Below are positions 9,091 through 13,816 of a stretch of 13,816 nt of DNA, in pieces (positions within the stretch are counted from its first letter, which is position 1; the number at the start of each line of letters is the position of its first letter). The notes under the pieces were generated by a model. It was not told where the DNA came from and did no database searches. It saw only the letters and a list, made by a program, of their open reading frames with translations. Origin of the DNA: Acidovorax delafieldii (GTDB lineage Bacteria > Pseudomonadota > Gammaproteobacteria > Burkholderiales > Burkholderiaceae_C); contig DCVY01000102.1 of the NCBI GenBank assembly GCA_002327945.1, positions 2,640-16,455 on the forward strand. The letters run 5' to 3'. Position numbers and translations under genes: made by a program.

Positions 9091-12000
9091 CTACGCCTGC
9101 GGCCGGACCGGGCCATTGGTGCGCTGCACCAGCGCTTCGAACTCGGCCGCCGGCACCGGCGGGCTCAACAAAAAGCCCTGCCAGGCGTGGCAATGGTTGC
9201 GGGCCAGAAACTCGCGCTGCGCCTCGGTCTCCACGCCCTCGGCAATCACGCGCAAGCCCAGGCTGTTGGCCAGCGCCACCACGGTGCGGGCGATGGCCGC
9301 GTCGTTGGGGTCGGTGAGCACGTCGCGCACAAAGCTCTGGTCGATCTTGAGCTGGTCGAGCGGCAGGCGCTTGAGGTAGGCCAGCGACGAATACCCCGTG
9401 CCAAAGTCGTCCAGCGAAAAACCCACGCCATAGCCCCGCAACTGACCCATTTTCTCGATGGTGTCTTGCACGTCCTCCAGCAGCAGTCCTTCGGTCAGTT
9501 CGAGCTTGAGGCGATGCCCATCGGCACCCGCGCCCGCCAGCGCCACCAGCACCTGGGGTACAAAACCGCCCTGGTGAAACTGCCGCGGGCTCACGTTGAC
9601 GGCCAGGTCCAGCGGGGCCAGGCCCGGCTGATCGGCCCACAGCGCCAGGCGCTCGCAGGCAGCCTTGAGCACCCACTCGCCCAGCGGCAGAATGAGGCCC
9701 GACACTTCGGCCAACGGAATGAACTGGGCGGGCGAGATGAAGCCGCTGTGCGGGTGTCGCCAGCGCAGCAGCGCCTCGGCGCCGGTGATGCGGCCATGCT
9801 CCATCTGTGGCTGGTAATACAGCTCGAACTGGCCCTGGGCCAGCCCGGCGCGCATGTCGAGTTCCATGGCCGCCCGGGCGCTCACAACGACCTGCATCTG
9901 CGGGTCGTAAAAACGCAAGGTGTCCCGCCCCGCTGCCTTGGCCTGGTACATGGCCAGGTCGGCGCGTTTGAGCAGCTCGTCCAAAGTTTCGCGCATGCCG
10001 CTGAAAATGGTGATGCCCATGCTCAACAAGCTGTGGTGGACCTCGCCATCGAGCTGGTAGGGAACGCGCAGTGCCGCCAGAATCTTCTGGCCGATTTCCT
10101 CGCTGCGGGTCGCCGCCTCTGCGGGGTTGTCGCCCAGGTCTTCCAGCACCACCACGAATTCATCGTCCCCCTGGCGCGCCACCGTGTCATCCTCCTGCAC
10201 GCAAGCGCGCAGACGCAGGGCCACCTGCTGCAGCAGCTGGTCGCCGCGCTCGTGGCCCTGGGTTTCATTGAGGGTTTTGAAGTTGTCAAGGTCCAGCAAC
10301 AGCAAGGCGCCACTGCGCTGGTACCGGGCGCTGGCGGCCAGCGCCTGCTGCAGACGATCCGTGAGCAGGCGGCGATTGGGCAGGCGCGTCAGCGGGTCAT
10401 AAAAGGCCAGGTAGCGGATTTCCTCCTCATCGGCCTTGCGCTGGCTGATGTCCACCAGGGTGAAGAGATGGCCGCCGTCCAGCGTCACGCCGGCAATTTC
10501 CACGGTGCGTTGCTGGCCGTCCTTGCATTGGACGGTGTATTCGCCGGATTCAATGGTGCCGTCGCCTGCGATCGCTTTGGCGTGCGCTGCAGTCCATTCG
10601 GCGCGGGCGTGCTCGCGGTATGGCGCGTCGGGGTAGACCGTGGGCCACCAAACCTCACTTGTGGGCACATCGGCCTCGGTGTAGCCGCAGATCTGCACAA
10701 ACCGCTCGTTGCGAAACACCATGCGCCCGTCCTGCTGCACCAGGCACACGCCCACCGGCAGGCGCTGCAGAATGCTGCGCAGGCGCAACTCGCTGCTACG
10801 CAGGCTGTCTTCCATCTTCTTGCGGGCGGTTATGTCCTGTACCACGGCGATGTGAAACTCGGGCCGCGCCCCCGGCGCCCACATGGGGGACACCGTCAGA
10901 TCCACCCACAGGGTGTGGCCATCGCGGTGGAAATAACGCTTTTCCATGTGAAATTCAGCGATCTCACCGGCTTTCAGGCGCTCCATGTGGGCCAGTTCCT
11001 CAACCAGGTCTTCGGGGTGGCTGATGGCCTGAAAATCGGTCTGGCACATGCCTGCCACCGAGTAGCCGACGATGTCGGCATATTTCTGGTTGACGCGAAC
11101 GAAACGCCCAGTCTGCGAATCAATCTGCGCCATTCCCACGGCCGCCTGTTTGAAGACGGCGCTGAAGCGCTCCTCGCTCTGGCGCCGGGCGTCGTCAGAC
11201 ACCTGCGCCTGCACCAATGCCAGGGTGCGCTGCCGGCCCAGCAACACCACCAGCGCTGCCAGCAGCACAGAAACCAGTCCACCTGCCAGGCCGGCAAGCA
11301 TCGGCAGGCGCCGCTCGGAGTGCGACAGGAAGTCTTGCGTGGGCAAAAAGCCCAGGCGCCAGCGGCGATCGTGCACATCCAGATCCACCGTATGCAGCGC
11401 GGCCGTGGCCAGCGGAACACCTGTCAGCGCCAGCAGGGAAAGCCCCTGGCCGGCCTTTGCAACTGCCATGTCGGCATGCGCCGTTCCATGGTCGGCGATC
11501 GAGACCGCAATGCCATGCATGTAGCCCAGTTTTCGCAAGCCCTCGACCAAGTCGTGCACACGGATGGTGGATGCAACCGCGCCCAGAAAAGGTGGCGCCT
11601 CGCCTGGCCCGGCGGGGCCGAAAACCGGCGCCCGCAAGACCACGGCGGTGCGGTGCTCCTTTTCCTGCACCAGATCGAACGGGGCCGACACCACCGTTTG
11701 GCCGGTGTCGCGGCTGTAGTGCATGGCCGCCAGATTGGCGGGTTGCACGCTGATGTCCATGCCCAGCACGCCCTTGTTGCCTTCCGCAGGCCACAGGTAA
11801 TCCACCACAAAATACTCAGCGCGCTCGCCCGCAGGGTGGATGGCAAAGTTCGGCAACCCTTGTGGGCTGCTGACCGAGGTGTCGGCCCGCACCTGCGCCT
11901 CGAACGCAGGGCGCTGCTCTGCGGTCACGTAGCGCACGAAGGCGAGGTTGCGCACACCGGGGTAACGCTGGCGAACGTCCAGCCCACGGGTAACGCGCTC

Positions 12001-12258
12001 AAAGTCGGCACGGCTGGGCACGGGGTTGATCATGAACAGGCCCCGCAGGCCATGGACGATTTCGGTGTTCGCGGCCATGCGCTGCGCCAGGGCATCCGAA
12101 AAGGCCTTCGCTTCGTGCAGGAAGCGGGCATCAGAGATCGCGGCCACCGAGCGCGCCTGTTGCTGCGCCAGCCACAACGTCGTCCAAAGTCCCAGCACAG
12201 CCACGGCAATGCCCAGCATCCAATGCCGATTGCGGAGCACATCACGAAAAAACGCCAT
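9091..12258 (-). CDS. Membrane CHASE-PAS-PAS-GGDEF-EAL protein, probable c-di-GMP phosphodiesterase
   Basis: A 1055-residue sensor predicted to degrade cyclic di-GMP in response to an external ligand. Numbered from the ATG at 12258: membrane helix at about 14-31, periplasmic CHASE domain at about 62-257, second helix at about 318-341, PAS domains at about 359-479 and 489-607, GGDEF domain at about 612-782, EAL domain at about 799-1042. The cyclase motif reads GDDEF (697-701) and the usual RxxD inhibitory site reads QEDD, so cyclase activity is doubtful. The EAL domain keeps its key motifs: EALLRW, VNVSPRQF, LELTE, LDDFGTGYSSL, LKID and AEGVE. The frame opens further up, to a GTG at 12387, but a strong sigma-70 promoter overlaps that codon, and the extra 43 residues are Cys-rich and unlike a family N-terminus. 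The ATG at 12258 has a poor ribosome site, so the start stays provisional. Confidence 0.9.
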   Translation of the reverse strand: MAFFRDVLRNRHWMLGIAVAVLGLWTTLWLAQQQARSVAAISDARFLHEAKAFSDALAQRMAANTEIVHGLRGLFMINPVPSRADFERVTRGLDVRQRYPGVRNLAFVRYVTAEQRPAFEAQVRADTSVSSPQGLPNFAIHPAGERAEYFVVDYLWPAEGNKGVLGMDISVQPANLAAMHYSRDTGQTVVSAPFDLVQEKEHRTAVVLRAPVFGPAGPGEAPPFLGAVASTIRVHDLVEGLRKLGYMHGIAVSIADHGTAHADMAVAKAGQGLSLLALTGVPLATAALHTVDLDVHDRRWRLGFLPTQDFLSHSERRLPMLAGLAGGLVSVLLAALVVLLGRQRTLALVQAQVSDDARRQSEERFSAVFKQAAVGMAQIDSQTGRFVRVNQKYADIVGYSVAGMCQTDFQAISHPEDLVEELAHMERLKAGEIAEFHMEKRYFHRDGHTLWVDLTVSPMWAPGARPEFHIAVVQDITARKKMEDSLRSSELRLRSILQRLPVGVCLVQQDGRMVFRNERFVQICGYTEADVPTSEVWWPTVYPDAPYREHARAEWTAAHAKAIAGDGTIESGEYTVQCKDGQQRTVEIAGVTLDGGHLFTLVDISQRKADEEEIRYLAFYDPLTRLPNRRLLTDRLQQALAASARYQRSGALLLLDLDNFKTLNETQGHERGDQLLQQVALRLRACVQEDDTVARQGDDEFVVVLEDLGDNPAEAATRSEEIGQKILAALRVPYQLDGEVHHSLLSMGITIFSGMRETLDELLKRADLAMYQAKAAGRDTLRFYDPQMQVVVSARAAMELDMRAGLAQGQFELYYQPQMEHGRITGAEALLRWRHPHSGFISPAQFIPLAEVSGLILPLGEWVLKAACERLALWADQPGLAPLDLAVNVSPRQFHQGGFVPQVLVALAGAGADGHRLKLELTEGLLLEDVQDTIEKMGQLRGYGVGFSLDDFGTGYSSLAYLKRLPLDQLKIDQSFVRDVLTDPNDAAIARTVVALANSLGLRVIAEGVETEAQREFLARNHCHAWQGFLLSPPVPAAEFEALVQRTNGPVRPQA

Positions 12259-12324
12259 CAGGAAGTGGAGCCCAGTAAAACAGTTAGACAGCGAAAGACA
12301 GCCAGGACAAACCCCCAAAGAATA

Positions 12325-12346
12325 GCGGCGTTTCAAGCCCCGCCGC
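12325..12346 (-). other. Stem-loop in the phosphodiesterase mRNA leader
   Basis: GCGGCG at 12325-12330 pairs perfectly with CGCCGC at 12341-12346 around a 10-nt loop. It would lie in the roughly 108-nt leader between the predicted start site near 12366 and the ATG at 12258. The GC-only stem should be stable in RNA. No function can be assigned; it does not resemble a c-di-GMP riboswitch. Confidence 0.4.
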
Positions 12347-12372
12347 CACAAAATGAAAAAGACCACACCGGC

Positions 12373-12401
12373 AATATGCGCAGGCACAATGGGGCCGTCA
12401 A
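12373..12401 (-). promoter_or_regulatory. Sigma-70 promoter of the CHASE-GGDEF-EAL gene
   Basis: On the minus strand the -35 box TTGACG (12401-12396) matches the consensus at five of six positions and the -10 box CATATT (12378-12373) at four of six, with the ideal 17-nt spacer. Transcription would start near 12366 and give a leader of about 108 nt before the ATG at 12258. The upstream GTG at 12387 falls inside the spacer, so this promoter would not place it in the mRNA. Confidence 0.6.
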
Positions 12402-12464
12402 TCGCTTCGCAAAGCGCCTCATGCCCACCCTTTTTCCGGCCTGCCGGACTTTCCCGCTCCTGCG

Positions 12465-13816
12465 ATGACGGCCCTTACGCCCCAAAACATCGTAGCCCTG
12501 CTGCTCGACGCTGTGTGCATCGTCGATGCAGAGGGCCGTTTTTTGTATGCCAGCCCCTCCTTCGAGCGCATTTTTGGCTATGCCCCGCAAGAAGTGGTGG
12601 GCCGGCGCATGATCGAGCTGGTGCACAGCGATGACCGCGAACGCACCCTGCGCGCAGCGCAAAACATCATGGCAGGCGCGCTGCAATACCACTTCGAAAA
12701 CCGCTACGTGCGCAAGGACGGACAGATCGCCCATATCCGCTGGACAGCGCGCTGGGTGCCCGAGCAACAGGTCCGGCTGGCGGTGGCACACGACATCACC
12801 GAGCGCAGGCACACCGAAGCGCTGCAGGCGGCCGTTTACTCCATCTCGGAGGCTGCGCAGGCGGCAGAAGACCTGGTCACGCTGTTCGCACATATCCACC
12901 AGACCATCGGCACGCTGCTGCCCGCCGCCAATTTCACAGTGGCGCTGCACGACCGCCTGAACGACACCGTCAGCTTTCCTTACCATGTGAACGAGCGCCA
13001 CCCCGCCCCAGCGCCGCACCCGCTGGATGCGGACGCGCTGTACTCCCGCGTCATCCGCAACGGGCAGACACTGCTGCTCTCGCCCGACGACAGCACGCCG
13101 CCCAAGGCACCGCACCTGGCAACCGCCCCCCGGCCGCTGTACTGGCTGGGGGTGCCGCTGCACACCCAGGCGGGCGTCATGGGTGCGCTGGTGCTGCAAA
13201 GCTATTGCGAGGAAGCGCGTTACTCCGATCGGGACAAGGAACTGCTGCAATTCGTCTCCACCCAGGTGGCGTCCGCCATAGAACGCACACAGATGCGCAA
13301 GCGGCTGCAGCACATGGCGCAATACGACCAGCTTACCCACCTGCCCAACCGGCAGCTGTTTCTCGACCGCCTGAAAACCGCCCTGACCCGGGCCCGGCGC
13401 GAGCAGACACTGCTGTCGCTGCTGTTTGTCGACCTGGACCACTTCAAGCAGGTCAACGACACACTGGGCCACGCGATGGGCGACTTGCTGCTGCAGCGGG
13501 TGGCGCAGCGGCTGCTGGAATGCGTGCGCGCCTCGGACACCGTGGCACGCCTGGGCGGCGACGAGTTCGTCGTGCTGCTGGAGAGCAGCCCTACGTCCGA
13601 GCAGGCAACGGCGGTGGCAGAAAAAATCCTGGCTGCCTTCATCCAGCCTTTTGATCTGGATGGCCACCAGTTGCCCATGCGGCCCAGCATCGGCATCGCC
13701 ATCTACCCGGACCACGGAGGCGACGAAAGCCTGTTGCTCAGCCATGCAGACGCTGCGATGTATATGTCCAAGAAAAGCGGCGGCAACCAGGCGCACATGG
13801 CAGGTACGCCCGGCCA
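12465..13816 (+). CDS. PAS-GAF-GGDEF protein, probable diguanylate cyclase (3' end cut off by window)
   Basis: The first 450 codons of a gene that continues past the window. No membrane helix or signal peptide is seen, so it is a cytosolic sensor. It has a PAS domain at about residues 5-115 (ending in the typical AHDITERR), a GAF domain at about 125-275 (core WLGVPLHTQAGVMGALVLQ), and a GGDEF domain at about 283-445. The cyclase domain looks fully active: DLDHFK with metal ligand Asp323, NDTLGH, an intact GGDEF at 364-368, and the allosteric inhibitory RxxD site (RASD, 355-358) five residues before it. It should make c-di-GMP with product inhibition. Whether an EAL domain follows cannot be seen. 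The ATG at 12465 is the only plausible start: the in-frame stop is at 12354-12356 and no other ATG or GTG intervenes. No good Shine-Dalgarno site precedes it. It is divergent from the phosphodiesterase gene, with 206 bp between their starts. Confidence 0.92.
   Translation, partial: MTALTPQNIVALLLDAVCIVDAEGRFLYASPSFERIFGYAPQEVVGRRMIELVHSDDRERTLRAAQNIMAGALQYHFENRYVRKDGQIAHIRWTARWVPEQQVRLAVAHDITERRHTEALQAAVYSISEAAQAAEDLVTLFAHIHQTIGTLLPAANFTVALHDRLNDTVSFPYHVNERHPAPAPHPLDADALYSRVIRNGQTLLLSPDDSTPPKAPHLATAPRPLYWLGVPLHTQAGVMGALVLQSYCEEARYSDRDKELLQFVSTQVASAIERTQMRKRLQHMAQYDQLTHLPNRQLFLDRLKTALTRARREQTLLSLLFVDLDHFKQVNDTLGHAMGDLLLQRVAQRLLECVRASDTVARLGGDEFVVLLESSPTSEQATAVAEKILAAFIQPFDLDGHQLPMRPSIGIAIYPDHGGDESLLLSHADAAMYMSKKSGGNQAHMAGTPG

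Noticed and set aside
12259..12366. A c-di-GMP riboswitch in the leader of the phosphodiesterase gene
   Set aside because: The context made it worth checking, but the leader shows only one simple GC stem and none of the conserved GEMM-I or GEMM-II sequence blocks.
12259..12387. N-terminal extension of the CHASE-GGDEF-EAL protein from the GTG at 12387
   Set aside because: A well-formed sigma-70 promoter overlaps the GTG, and the 43 extra residues do not look like a family N-terminus.
9187..12468. A 1093-codon open frame on the plus strand, opposite the CHASE-GGDEF-EAL gene
   Set aside because: It mirrors a gene with clear domains. Its product is His/Gln/Arg/Ala-rich with no family signal, as expected from the antisense frame of high-GC coding DNA.
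12333..13796. A 487-codon minus-strand open frame opposite the diguanylate cyclase gene
   Set aside because: The plus strand carries PAS, GAF and GGDEF motifs in order. The minus-strand product is low-complexity and runs across the divergent promoter region.

Overview
The window looks like chromosomal DNA from a high-GC betaproteobacterium of the Comamonadaceae (Acidovorax-like). The reasons are the protein sequences, the smc-zipA-ligA gene order, a PEP-CTERM protein, several c-di-GMP proteins, and an intergenic repeat that I recall from Acidovorax-type genomes. The family placement is inference; no rRNA or marker gene was available to test it.

Left half (1-7939, all minus strand): a housekeeping cluster read right to left as smc (chromosome condensation), zipA (FtsZ anchor), ligA (NAD-dependent DNA ligase) and an rssA-like patatin hydrolase. 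Spacing is tight after zipA: the ligA ATG lies 14 nt past the zipA stop, and the patatin ATG shares one base with the ligA stop. The smc-zipA gap is 148 bp and holds a GC-rich element that looks like a dispersed repeat. A hairpin follows the patatin gene at the left edge.

Middle (7940-9090): a 344-bp divergent gap followed by a plus-strand gene for a short secreted PEP-CTERM protein. Upstream of that gene the sequence shows a well-spaced sigma-54 (-24/-12) promoter, an exact IHF consensus about 20 bp upstream of it, and a GTGT-N11-ACAC dyad further upstream. This is the layout expected for an enhancer-dependent promoter driven by an NtrC-type regulator, and PEP-CTERM systems have such a regulator in PrsR. 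No exosortase or polysaccharide gene is in the window. An 11-bp perfect inverted repeat separates this gene from the convergent gene to its right.

Right half (9091-13816): two divergent c-di-GMP genes. The minus-strand gene encodes a membrane CHASE-PAS-PAS-GGDEF-EAL protein whose cyclase motif is degenerate (GDDEF, no I-site) but whose EAL domain looks intact, so it is probably a phosphodiesterase. The plus-strand gene, cut by the window end, encodes a soluble PAS-GAF-GGDEF protein with intact GGDEF and I-site, so it is probably a diguanylate cyclase. A good sigma-70 promoter lies between them, reading into the phosphodiesterase gene; it also argues for a shorter phosphodiesterase than the longest open frame.

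I found no clear mobile element, CRISPR array, RNA gene or wholly unknown system. The most interesting signals are the regulatory layout upstream of the PEP-CTERM gene, the opposed c-di-GMP gene pair, and the repeat inside the smc-zipA-ligA cluster.
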